A DNA stretch of 14,144 nucleotides from JAJYIV01 sp964616135 (GCA_964616135.1 CAZTTQ010000021.1:1-14144), one strand, 5' to 3'; positions 6,722-12,568 are shown, counted from the stretch's first letter. Notes: generated from the letters alone by a model not told the origin. Program-made: numbers and translations.

Positions 6722-8029
6722 CTACGCCTGGGTCTGCTTGGCCGCGATGCGGTCGGCGCGGACCTTCCGGGCGGCGATGATGCCGGCCGGGAGGTGCTCC
6801 GTCTTGAGGCCGAGCTCCTCGATCGGGCGGAAGCCGAACAGGTTCGGCCCGCCGTTGAGGTTCGCAGTGACGACGGTGGTGCCGTCATTGGCGAAGCCGA
6901 GCACCGCCATGTCGTTCTGGAAGGGCACGGTCTCCTTCACCTTGGCGGTGATGGACGCGTCCTTCTGGGAGAGCTCCACGATGGCGAGGTGGTCCTTGCC
7001 GGTGACGTACACGGTGTAGCCGGTGGTGATCTGGGTCTCGGCGTCCTTGATCGAGGACGCGACCGAGGCTTCGAACGTGCCCATGCCCATCTTGCCGTCG
7101 AACGTGAGGGCGAGGTCCTTCCACGGCATCACGGCGACCTTGCTCTCGACCTGCGCGACGGCGGCGGCCTTGATCGCGTCCTCGAACGAGGCCGTGAACG
7201 CCTGGCCGTTCGCCGCGATGCCGAACAGGCCGTACGTGCCGAGGTAGGACAGCGAGAGGGCGCCGCCGTTCGCCGCGAGCACCAGGACGCCGTAGTTGCC
7301 CGGCTGCTTCGCCGGCCACCACGCCATCTGGCGCACCTTGGCGTCGGTCGCGAGGAAGATGTTCGTGGAGATCTCCTCCCCGCCCATCTTCGCGCCGCGG
7401 AGCGCCGTGCCGTTGTACGTGACGGCCACGAGGGCCTGCACGAAGCGGCGGACGTTCTCCTTGTTCAGGTTCTCGCCGATCGGGGCGTAGCCGTGCTGGC
7501 CGAACGCCTTGATCGCCTTCACGCCGCTGAGGCGGCTGAAGCCCACCTGGTTGATGAAGGGGGCGAGCATCTCCTTGGAGACGCTGCCCGCCTTGGCGCG
7601 ATCGACGTTGCCCTCGAGGAGGACGACGGTCGCCTGCGGATCCTTGCCGACGACGTGGGTCTGGATCTCGGCGTGCAGGAGGTTGCGGGCGTTCTTGTTG
7701 CCGCGCACCTCCTTGAGGACGGCCTTGCTCGGGCCCGTGAGGACCTGGAGCCTGATGCCGTTGTCCTGCAGCCGCGTAATCGCGACTTCCGTCCGCGGCC
7801 CCGCGGAGGCGCGCTGCACCTGCTGGGTGCCGCGCCCCTTGGAAGCGTCCGTCGTGCGGATCTTCTTCGGGAACGCGGCGCTCGCGGCAGCCATGGCCTG
7901 GCCGAACGCCTTGGCGTCGAGGCCCATGGCCCGGATCTGCGCCTTGGCGTCCTTGAAGCCCCTGGCCTTGATGATCTTGCCGTTCACCTGGATCTTCTTC
8001 ACGGTGTACCTTGCCTTGTGCGGTCTCAT
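6722..8029 (-). CDS. Orphan 435-residue protein with repeated beta motif
   Basis: I do not recognise a family. There is no signal peptide or membrane segment, and no cysteine in the whole protein. The N terminus (1-80) is Lys/Ala-rich and helical-looking. The rest alternates short beta strands and helices. A short pattern recurs: VLVLAANGGALSLSY (about 248-262), LFGIAANGQAFTASF (268-282) and AVLGFANDGTTVVTAN (375-390), all hydrophobic strand + (A/F)AN(G/D) turn + strand. This could reflect internal beta-hairpin duplication. The ATG at 8029 is chosen; a GTG at 8002 with AAGGT upstream is an alternative. Every lysine codon is AAG, and neither AAA nor TTT occurs in 1.3 kb, which is stricter than in rpsT. 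A near-consensus promoter, a leader with two hairpins and a strong terminator suggest high, regulated expression. Function unknown. Confidence 0.78.
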   Translation of the reverse strand: MRPHKARYTVKKIQVNGKIIKARGFKDAKAQIRAMGLDAKAFGQAMAAASAAFPKKIRTTDASKGRGTQQVQRASAGPRTEVAITRLQDNGIRLQVLTGPSKAVLKEVRGNKNARNLLHAEIQTHVVGKDPQATVVLLEGNVDRAKAGSVSKEMLAPFINQVGFSRLSGVKAIKAFGQHGYAPIGENLNKENVRRFVQALVAVTYNGTALRGAKMGGEEISTNIFLATDAKVRQMAWWPAKQPGNYGVLVLAANGGALSLSYLGTYGLFGIAANGQAFTASFEDAIKAAAVAQVESKVAVMPWKDLALTFDGKMGMGTFEASVASSIKDAETQITTGYTVYVTGKDHLAIVELSQKDASITAKVKETVPFQNDMAVLGFANDGTTVVTANLNGGPNLFGFRPIEELGLKTEHLPAGIIAARKVRADRIAAKQTQA

Positions 8030-8047
8030 GACCCTTCGACCAATGGG

Positions 8048-8067
8048 TGCCTGCGGTGTCGCAGGCA
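8048..8067 (-). promoter_or_regulatory. Leader hairpin 2, near start codon
   Basis: TGCCTGCG (8048-8055) and CGCAGGCA (8060-8067) form a perfect 8-bp stem with a 4-nt loop. It sits in the 5' leader about 18 nt before the ATG of the 435-residue gene. No T-tract follows, so it is not a terminator. It may shape ribosome access or mRNA stability. Confidence 0.5.
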
Positions 8068-8073
8068 GAGTGG

Positions 8074-8097
8074 CCCCGATCAGACAAAAAATCGGGG
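8074..8097 (-). promoter_or_regulatory. Leader hairpin 1
   Basis: CCCCGAT (8074-8080) and ATCGGGG (8091-8097) pair across a 10-nt loop that reads TTTTTGTCTG on the minus strand. It lies seven bases upstream of leader hairpin 2 in the transcript. The T-rich loop directly follows the first CCCCGAT arm. No riboswitch class is recognised. Confidence 0.45.
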
Positions 8098-8154
8098 ATC
8101 CTTCGCTCAGTTGTGAAGAGCGGAATGCCCGTTCCTTTCCGAGCAGCGGGGCGT

Positions 8155-8183
8155 AAGATACAAGTCTGAGAACGAACTGTCAA
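8155..8183 (-). promoter_or_regulatory. Promoter of the 435-residue gene (TTGACA-N17-TATCTT)
   Basis: On the minus strand a perfect TTGACA (8183-8178) lies 17 nt from TATCTT (8160-8155). Transcription should begin near 8148, giving a leader of about 118 nt, the longest in the window. The spacing and -10 match the promoter of the 329-residue gene. Confidence 0.83.
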
Positions 8184-8203
8184 TGGGGAAGGGGGTGAAA
8201 AAC

Positions 8204-8233
8204 AAAAAAATCCCCGTCAATACGGGGATTTTT
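8204..8233 (-). terminator. Terminator of the GerMN lipoprotein gene
   Basis: ATCCCCGT (8210-8217), loop CAAT, and ACGGGGAT (8222-8229) form a perfect 8-bp stem. On the minus strand it is followed by a run of T from the A7 at 8204-8210. It has T5 on the plus side as well, so it could also stop plus-strand transcripts. It starts just after the lipoprotein stop. Confidence 0.88.
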
Positions 8234-8238
8234 GTAAT

Positions 8239-9252
8239 TTACGGCTGGAAACGGGCAGAAGGTTGCCCCTCGACGTTCACCACCACATTACGGATGCCCG
8301 GCACCTGCAGGAACGTCTGGGCAATCTGGGCCTTAATGCCGTCCGTACGGCAACCGGCGGCCGCCTGATTAATCTCTTTGCTGAAATCCACGGTCACCGT
8401 ATCTTCATTCACGGAAATGGAACGGAGCGCAGTATTCGCCGGAAGCCAAGTGTTAAAACCGGACGCGCGTTCCGCATCGGTCGGCCCCTTCAACAGTTCC
8501 AAGGCGGCGGCGCGGGCATAGGCGGACGTCTTTGCCAACACGCGCGTCGTCGGGAACACCACGCTGCAGTTGGCGCGGGCGCCGAGGGTGGCGTTCGGGA
8601 ACAAGACCGTCAAGCTAATACCGTCCTTTTCCAGAAGCTTGAGTGGGACAGAAGCCACGGCCGTGTCCGTGCCGCGCATATCGGGCACCGCCACTTCCAG
8701 GGAAAAATCCGCCGTACCAAGCTTAGGCAGGAAGATATCCAAGCGGAACGGAGCGAACACGTTCGCGTCACCCTGAACAGGTGCACGGCCCGACGCCTTA
8801 ATAACGCCGGAGAAATCGCGCACGCGCCAGGTAACGGTTCCCGTAACCGTCTTGGCAAAGCCGAAGACCACCAACGGGGACGTGACGGTGGCACCCGCCG
8901 TCGGCGAGGCAATGCGCAGGCCGGAGTCCTGCGCGACGCGCATGCCGGACGCGCGGATAAAGCGCGTGGACAAGTCCCGCGTGCCATTCACGGAAATGAG
9001 CATGCCGACGCGCAAGTTGGCCAGGTCCCGGTCATTGTCCGAAGTTACGTCCTCGGCCGTGCCGTCCGGCAGTACTAAAAGGATGCGGCGGGCGGAGACA
9101 TCGGTCTCTGCAACCACGCCAACCAGATCCGTAATAGCTTCCGTCGTGGCCGGGGCAGGGGTATTTGCGGGAGCCGGACGCAAAGACAGGCTGGCGCAGC
9201 CGACGCCTGCCATGGCCAAAAACGCGATGAAAGCGGCCAGAATGCGTTTCAT
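8239..9252 (-). CDS. Secreted lipoprotein with Gmad2 and GerMN domains
   Basis: The 337-residue protein starts MKRILAAFIAFLAMAGVGC: a basic n-region, a hydrophobic core and a lipobox ending at C19. It should therefore be lipid-anchored outside the membrane. A Pro/Ala/Thr-rich linker and a small beta domain (about 43-105) follow. Next is a Gmad2-type Ig-like domain (about 113-205, with IASPTAGATVTSPLVVFG). Last comes a GerMN domain (about 212-330), recognisable from AAALELLKGPTDAE, ISVNEDTVTVDF and the closing RNVVVNVEGQP strand. Two cysteines in GerMN (229, 301) could form a disulfide. GerMN is known from spore germination proteins but occurs widely in non-sporulating bacteria as an envelope domain; no sporulation role is implied. 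It has a consensus promoter 12 nt before the ATG and its own terminator. Confidence 0.88.
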   Translation of the reverse strand: MKRILAAFIAFLAMAGVGCASLSLRPAPANTPAPATTEAITDLVGVVAETDVSARRILLVLPDGTAEDVTSDNDRDLANLRVGMLISVNGTRDLSTRFIRASGMRVAQDSGLRIASPTAGATVTSPLVVFGFAKTVTGTVTWRVRDFSGVIKASGRAPVQGDANVFAPFRLDIFLPKLGTADFSLEVAVPDMRGTDTAVASVPLKLLEKDGISLTVLFPNATLGARANCSVVFPTTRVLAKTSAYARAAALELLKGPTDAERASGFNTWLPANTALRSISVNEDTVTVDFSKEINQAAAGCRTDGIKAQIAQTFLQVPGIRNVVVNVEGQPSARFQP

Positions 9253-9264
9253 AAATGCGGGGGT

Positions 9265-9293
9265 ACACTAGCCCGTACGGGGGGATCTGTCAA
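9265..9293 (-). promoter_or_regulatory. Lipoprotein promoter (TTGACA-N17-TAGTGT)
   Basis: A perfect -35 TTGACA (9293-9288) and -10 TAGTGT (9270-9265) are 17 nt apart on the minus strand. Twelve bases separate the -10 from the ATG, so the leader should be about 5 nt. It is back-to-back with the tRNA-His promoter. Confidence 0.8.
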
Positions 9294-9309
9294 AAGCGCC
9301 GAAGCCCCC

Positions 9310-9338
9310 TTGATCCTCGGGAGAAACGGTGCTATATT
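9310..9338 (+). promoter_or_regulatory. tRNA-His promoter (TTGATC-N17-TATATT, extended -10)
   Basis: TTGATC (9310-9315) and TATATT (9333-9338) are 17 nt apart. A TGc triplet (9330-9332) makes an extended -10. Initiation near 9345 precedes the tRNA by about 15 nt. Confidence 0.78.
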
Positions 9339-9359
9339 CCTTCCGCGTCGCAGCCACAT

Positions 9360-9435
9360 GGTGCCTATAGCACAACGGCTAGTGCACTGGGTTGTGGTCC
9401 CAGCTATAAGGGTTCGATTCCCTTTAGGCACCCCA
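9360..9435 (+). tRNA. tRNA-His (anticodon GTG)
   Basis: The cloverleaf is complete: acceptor GTGCCTA/TAGGCAC, D-arm GCAC/GTGC, anticodon stem CTGGG/CCCAG with loop TTGTGGT (anticodon GTG), and T-arm AAGGG-TTCGATT-CCCTT. The base before the acceptor (9360) is G and the discriminator (9432) is C. This is the extra G-1:C73 pair that is the hallmark of tRNA-His, and here the G is encoded. CCA is encoded at 9433-9435. The 3' end is embedded in the palindrome that follows. Confidence 0.96.
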
Positions 9436-9474
9436 CAAAAAATCCTCCCGAATTCGGGAGGATTTTTTGTGGGG
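9431..9474. terminator. 44-nt perfect palindrome, tRNA-His terminator
   Basis: The 44 bases are a perfect inverted repeat centred on GAATTC (9450-9455), with 22-base arms. Each arm carries TCCTCCCGAA or its complement, flanked by A6/T6. As RNA it is a long hairpin with an internal U6 and works as an intrinsic terminator in either direction. The left arm starts inside the acceptor stem and includes the discriminator and CCA of tRNA-His, so the primary transcript must be opened or cut to free the CCA. Confidence 0.88.
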
Positions 9475-9498
9475 GGGAGATTAGTTCCAGGTCAGACG

Positions 9499-9573
9499 TC
9501 CACGGACGATGTTTGGGCGTGGTACAAAGAGCGCGCGGGTGGCTACACTCTCTGGGACGATCTGGCATTCTAG
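9499..9573 (+). pseudogene. Possible decayed coding remnant
   Basis: One plus-strand frame ends at a TAG (9571-9573) after about 24 residues including DVWAWYKERAGGYTLWDD. This is rich in Trp, Tyr and charged residues and looks protein-like. There is no plausible start between the palindrome and this stretch. It may be the last piece of a gene lost next to the tRNA, or chance. I know of no homologue. Confidence 0.2.
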
Positions 9574-9595
9574 GACGCAAATAGCCATCAACCTG

Positions 9596-9601
9596 TACAC
9601 T
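9596..9601 (+). promoter_or_regulatory. -10 box, 9 nt before the ATG at 9611
   Basis: TACACT, identical to the rpsT -10, ends 9 nt before the ATG at 9611. This implies an almost leaderless mRNA. The -35 (around AGGACG) is weak. Confidence 0.45.
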
Positions 9602-9610
9602 TAGGACTGT

Positions 9611-10663
9611 ATGAGAGAACAATTCCAACCTGTTCCGAGCGAACGACGAAGCGAAGGGTTGAAATACACACTTGCTGAAAAATTGACCCGCACGGAGGCG
9701 CGGACACGGACGTTGGAAATCCAGCAAACATTAGAAGCGTCTTATTTGGAGCGCGAATCCGCGTTGAAAGACAAAGAAATCATTGGCGCGCTAAGAGAGT
9801 ATGGGTTAGATCCCAGCGGAGTGGAGCGCGAACCAAACGGTCTTTTTCGACTCCCGGTGAAGTCACATTTTTCGAAACGGCGTTTGCCGAAGACGGAAGG
9901 CGATTCCTTCTACGCATATAAAGGCGGGGCCGCACGTTCTTTATTGCTTCGTTCCCTCAGGATTGATCCGACACATGAACCGCGTGACGTCGATATCATG
10001 GCGTTTGGATTGGAGCCGAAGCCGGGTCTCGACACGCAGGTCGCCGAGCAATTCATGCCTGACGATTTCAAACACGGAGACAGGGTCGAACGGCTTGAAT
10101 CGTTCGATCGCGCCATAGAGGACTATTTTGAGACGCGCGATCTTACGTTGAATGAGGTACTAGCTACGGACGAGGTGATCTGGACAACGCGTCTATGCCT
10201 CCTTGATTCTATTCGTCGTATTATCCGCGTTACTCCCTTTGAACGTGACTCATATCATGACGAGGTTGGGCCAAAGATGCTCGCAAAAATCCTCCGTCTT
10301 TATACGGAGGGGATCGAGCGCTGGGGAAACATGACCATCGCCCACGACGATTGGTCGTTTGAAGGAGCCTTCATTCAACCTTTTTGGCTCGCGCTTCAAC
10401 TAGATAAAGCCTGTCAGCAATCGCTTGTGCTTGGAGAAGTCTACGTCAAAGAGCTCGTAGCGCGCCGTCAGATCCCTAAGACCATAAAGACCATCGAGGA
10501 AGCGGTGACTTATTTGTCTGCAGAGGTTTTTAATTTCGCTTTCCGTCACGCCCCTGTCGAGCAATTTAGTCTCGAGGAGAAATGGGCTCAAATGAAAATT
10601 GCCAATACGCCGAAGCGGATCGGTCTCGGACGAGACGCACAGAAAAAGGTGAAGAGGGCATAG
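9611..10663 (+). CDS. Orphan 350-residue protein, nucleotidyltransferase-like signature
   Basis: I do not recognise the full protein. The N terminus (1-60) is charged and helical. A central stretch has YKGGAARSLL (103-112), then PRDVDIMAFG (124-133). GG, a helix and then a D-x-D strand is the layout of the pol-beta nucleotidyltransferase fold (as in AbiEii/MNT-like proteins), with 19 residues between GG and the first Asp. Residues 190-320 are helical and include FEGAFIQPFWLALQLDKA. There is no signal peptide or membrane segment. Codons are visibly more AT-rich than in the flanking genes, which suggests transfer or weak selection. It stands alone beside tRNA-His; no antitoxin-like partner is adjacent. 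The ATG at 9611 is supported by a -10 box 9 nt upstream. Substrate unknown; the fold assignment is an inference from one motif. Confidence 0.7.
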   Translation: MREQFQPVPSERRSEGLKYTLAEKLTRTEARTRTLEIQQTLEASYLERESALKDKEIIGALREYGLDPSGVEREPNGLFRLPVKSHFSKRRLPKTEGDSFYAYKGGAARSLLLRSLRIDPTHEPRDVDIMAFGLEPKPGLDTQVAEQFMPDDFKHGDRVERLESFDRAIEDYFETRDLTLNEVLATDEVIWTTRLCLLDSIRRIIRVTPFERDSYHDEVGPKMLAKILRLYTEGIERWGNMTIAHDDWSFEGAFIQPFWLALQLDKACQQSLVLGEVYVKELVARRQIPKTIKTIEEAVTYLSAEVFNFAFRHAPVEQFSLEEKWAQMKIANTPKRIGLGRDAQKKVKRA

Positions 10664-10693
10664 GAGGCCAACAAAGCGCCCGCATACGAGACA

Positions 10694-10720
10694 TCCTCGA
10701 CCAACCGACCGGGGATTTTT
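10694..10720 (+). terminator. Weak candidate terminator after the 350-residue gene
   Basis: TCCTCG (10694-10699) pairs with CGGGGA (10710-10715), using one G·U, across a 10-nt loop, and T5 follows. The stem is short. It is in the right place to end the 350-residue gene's transcript but is less convincing than the other terminators here. Confidence 0.4.
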
Positions 10721-10732
10721 CGTTTAAAAGGC

Positions 10733-10754
10733 GGACGTGTAGGATGGGGACGTG
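10733..10754 (+). promoter_or_regulatory. Candidate promoter of SPFH gene with flanking direct repeat
   Basis: TAGGAT (10740-10745) could be a -10; the -35 region is only T-rich. The heptamer GGACGTG occurs on both sides (10733-10739 and 10748-10754), 15 nt apart. This could be a regulator site or chance. The leader would be about 30 nt. Confidence 0.28.
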
Positions 10755-10783
10755 CTTTTTTAACCCGTTTCCCCGACACGCAT

Positions 10784-11587
10784 ATGCAAACGAAGGGAAT
10801 TGTTGGATTGGTCATTGCCGGCGTCAGCATCTTTCTGTTCTTACTCCTAAATCCGTTCGTCGTAGTGGACGCGGGGGAACGCGGCGTCGTACTGACCTGG
10901 GGCGCGTTCAACGGGGACGTGCTGGAACCGGGCCTGCACTTCCGCGTACCGCTCGCCCAGTCCGTCGTCAAAATGGACGTGCAGACCCAAAAGCTAGAAA
11001 TCGAAGCGTCCACGGCCTATTCGCATGACCTGCAAAACGTCATTATCCATTCCGTCGTCAACTACAACCTGGACCCTAAGGAGGTCGGGGTGATTTACCA
11101 ACAGTACGGACTCGGGGCGGAAACGCGCATCCTGGAACCGAACCTGGAGGCGGCAGTCAAGCAGACAATCGCCAAGTACAGCGCGGAGGAAATCCTTTCC
11201 AAGCGCGGGGAAGTGACGAGCGAAATCGAAACGACGTTCCGCCAGTCGATCCCATCCACGTTCGTCGTGACCAAGTACGCGTTGGTGAACGAGACGTTCT
11301 CGGACGCGTTTGAAACCGCCATCGAGCAAAAACAGGTGGCCAAGCAAAATGCCGAAAAGGCCGACAACGACCTGAAGCGTGTAAAGATCGAGGCGGAACA
11401 GCGAGTTGCGGAGGCGACAGCGGAAGCCGAGGCGATTAAGATCCAGGCAGCGGCCATCCAGCAACAGGGTGGCGCTTCCTACGTGAATCTCAAGGCCGTG
11501 GAGAAATGGGACGGGCACCTGCCTGCACAGATGATTCCCGGTGGCGCGCTGCCGTTCCTGAACCTGCAAACCCAAGGGACGAGATAA
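10784..11587 (+). CDS. Prohibitin-family (SPFH/Band 7) membrane protein
   Basis: The 267-residue protein has an N-terminal membrane helix (about 7-28). The SPFH domain follows, opening with DAGERGVVLTWGAFNG and EPGLHFRVPLAQSVVKMDVQTQ, the canonical prohibitin signature. It continues through SVVNYNLDP and a SAEEILSKRGEVTSEIETTFR segment. An Ala/Glu/Lys coiled coil (about 188-235) and a short C-terminal tail finish it. Such proteins form ring or cage assemblies on the membrane and often modulate FtsH-type proteases or membrane domains; the partner here is unknown. Neither NfeD nor FtsH is adjacent. The ATG at 10784 places the helix at the N terminus. There is no good Shine-Dalgarno sequence. 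It is convergent with the gene at 11615, and the hairpin between them lacks a plus-strand T-tract. Confidence 0.92.
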   Translation: MQTKGIVGLVIAGVSIFLFLLLNPFVVVDAGERGVVLTWGAFNGDVLEPGLHFRVPLAQSVVKMDVQTQKLEIEASTAYSHDLQNVIIHSVVNYNLDPKEVGVIYQQYGLGAETRILEPNLEAAVKQTIAKYSAEEILSKRGEVTSEIETTFRQSIPSTFVVTKYALVNETFSDAFETAIEQKQVAKQNAEKADNDLKRVKIEAEQRVAEATAEAEAIKIQAAAIQQQGGASYVNLKAVEKWDGHLPAQMIPGGALPFLNLQTQGTR

Positions 11588-11616
11588 AAAAGACGCGTCC
11601 GGAAAACGGACGCGTC
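11585..11616 (-). terminator. Terminator of the phosphodiester glycosidase gene
   Basis: GACGCGTCCG (11592-11601), loop gaaaa, and CGGACGCGTC (11607-11616) form a perfect 10-bp stem. On the minus strand it is followed by T6. The minus gene's TGA stop overlaps the base of the stem. On the plus strand no T-tract follows, so termination of the SPFH gene may be less efficient. Confidence 0.88.
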
Positions 11617-12346
11617 ACGGGGCGGCGGGACGGGTGACGGCGAGGACGGACCCAAAACGGACCACGGGAAGACGTCCGTTCGTCCACAGACGCGAAACGG
11701 TTCCGTCCAAGAACAGGGCGTCATCGCATCCAAGCGCGTCGCGGAACAGGGTCGCGAAGTCGTGAAACCGGACGTTTCCTTCCGACAGGGCGAAGAACAC
11801 GGTCCGGCCGTCCGCCGACACGCCGACGCCGTTGCGCGACAGCTTGTTGGACGAATCCGATTGGAAATCGGGATGCACCGTGCCGTCCACCAACAGCATC
11901 GGGCCGGATTGGGTCGCGAGCGCGACCGTGGAATGGTCGGAAGGGAACGCTTCGGAAACCGTGACATGCGCGGTTCCGTCCGTACCAACCCAGAACACCC
12001 CGTTCGGCTTGAGATGGAAATTGCCCGGTCCGGAACGGAGGTTGATCGCGTGGCGTTCCGCGCCGCCGGAGAGGAACAAGCCGACCGGTCCGAGATCCGG
12101 GCCGTACATGCCGCCGTTCATGAGCGCGAGCGGCGCGCGGCCCTCGCGCGCGGCGGACGCCGCCGCTTCCGCGAACGAGATGCCGCCCGCGTCTCCGCCA
12201 TACAACCGGAGATCGGCGGCGGTGCGCACCGTGACAACCGCATAGCGCTCACCGAGGTGGGTGACCGTACGGACAAGCGCCCGGTCATCCGCGGCAGAAG
12301 GCGGCACGCATAAGAACAAAAAGACGCTGGTAAGGAACGCACGCAT
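11615..12346 (-). CDS. Secreted phosphodiester glycosidase family protein
   Basis: The 243-residue protein matches the NAGPA/phosphodiester glycosidase domain: ALMNGGMYGPD (74-84), GNFHLKPNGVFWV (108-120), ALATQSGPMLLVDG (142-155), SRNGVGVSADGRTVFFALSEG (170-190), and GCDDALFLDG followed by SRLW (206-221). Members remove sugar caps from phosphodiester linkages, and many bacterial ones act on the cell envelope; the substrate here is unknown. The start at 12346 gives a signal peptide MRAFLTSVFLFLCVPPSAA with an AxA-like cleavage site. It also has GAGGT 6 nt upstream, the best Shine-Dalgarno sequence in the window. A longer in-frame start at 12421 would add 25 residues and spoil the signal peptide. 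It ends at its own terminator. Confidence 0.88.
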   Translation of the reverse strand: MRAFLTSVFLFLCVPPSAADDRALVRTVTHLGERYAVVTVRTAADLRLYGGDAGGISFAEAAASAAREGRAPLALMNGGMYGPDLGPVGLFLSGGAERHAINLRSGPGNFHLKPNGVFWVGTDGTAHVTVSEAFPSDHSTVALATQSGPMLLVDGTVHPDFQSDSSNKLSRNGVGVSADGRTVFFALSEGNVRFHDFATLFRDALGCDDALFLDGTVSRLWTNGRLPVVRFGSVLAVTRPAAP

Positions 12347-12393
12347 GAGAAACCTCGTGGACCACGGGCGAGAACGCATAGGGCGCGGAAACT

Positions 12394-12413
12394 CGGTCGT
12401 TGGAAAACGACCG
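12394..12413 (-). promoter_or_regulatory. Hairpin upstream of the phosphodiester glycosidase
   Basis: CGGTCGTT (12394-12401) and AACGACCG (12406-12413) form a perfect 8-bp stem with a 4-nt loop, about 50 nt before the ATG. No T-tract follows on the minus strand. It is either a leader element or an operator. Confidence 0.35.
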
Positions 12414-12444
12414 GGGACCATACAACAAAAGAAGAAACGCGTCC

Positions 12445-12450
12445 ATCATA
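12445..12450 (-). promoter_or_regulatory. Candidate -10 for the phosphodiester glycosidase
   Basis: TATGAT on the minus strand lies just after the tRNA-Arg terminator. It would give a leader of about 90 nt containing the 12394-12413 hairpin. The -35 is poor (AGGCCG). Confidence 0.3.
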
Positions 12451-12457
12451 CCGCATC

Positions 12458-12490
12458 AAAAAAACCACGGCCTTGCGGCCGCGGTTTTTT
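12458..12490 (-). terminator. tRNA-Arg terminator
   Basis: CCACGGCC (12465-12472), loop ttgc, and GGCCGCGG (12477-12484) form an 8-bp GC stem, extended by A/T pairs. The single imperfect pair is a G·U wobble on the minus strand and an A·C mismatch on the plus strand, so the minus strand is the functional one. T7 follows. It directly abuts the tRNA CCA. Confidence 0.9.
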
Positions 12491-12565
12491 GGTGCCCCCG
12501 GTTGGAATCGAACCAACATATCACGGCTTAGAAGTCCGGCGCACGATCCATTGTGCTACGGGGGC
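12490..12565 (-). tRNA. tRNA-Arg (anticodon TCT)
   Basis: On the minus strand the tRNA runs from 12565: acceptor GCCCCCG/CGGGGGC, D-arm GCAC/GTGC, anticodon loop CTTCTAA (TCT, reads AGA/AGG), T-arm GTTGG-TTCGATT-CCAAC, discriminator A, and CCA encoded at 12492-12490. The anticodon stem CCGGA/GCCGT has only three central Watson-Crick pairs, with C·U at 27:43 and A·G at 31:39, which is unusual. The rest is canonical. Confidence 0.93.
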
Positions 12566-12568
12566 GTT

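Noticed and set aside
5548..6888. A longer 446-residue version of the 329-residue gene starting at 6888
   Set aside because: Its first 115 or so codons overlap the end of the neighbouring gene, the neighbour's terminator and the gene's own promoter. The extension is a Ser/Arg/Pro-rich shadow translation, while GTG at 6537 has a GAGGT upstream.
8239..9252. Evidence for sporulation from the GerMN/Gmad2 domains
   Set aside because: These domains occur widely in non-sporulating bacteria, and no sporulation genes are near. Only an envelope role is supported.
9360..10783. Integrative element inserted at tRNA-His
   Set aside because: The tRNA neighbour has foreign composition, but I find no direct repeat of the tRNA 3' end downstream and no integrase within the segment. 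The Xer gene is 2 kb further on, beyond other core genes.
11585..11616. The hairpin between the SPFH gene and the glycosidase as a bidirectional terminator
   Set aside because: The T-tract exists only on the minus strand; on the plus strand the stem is followed by ACGGGGCGG, so I assign it to the minus-strand gene only.
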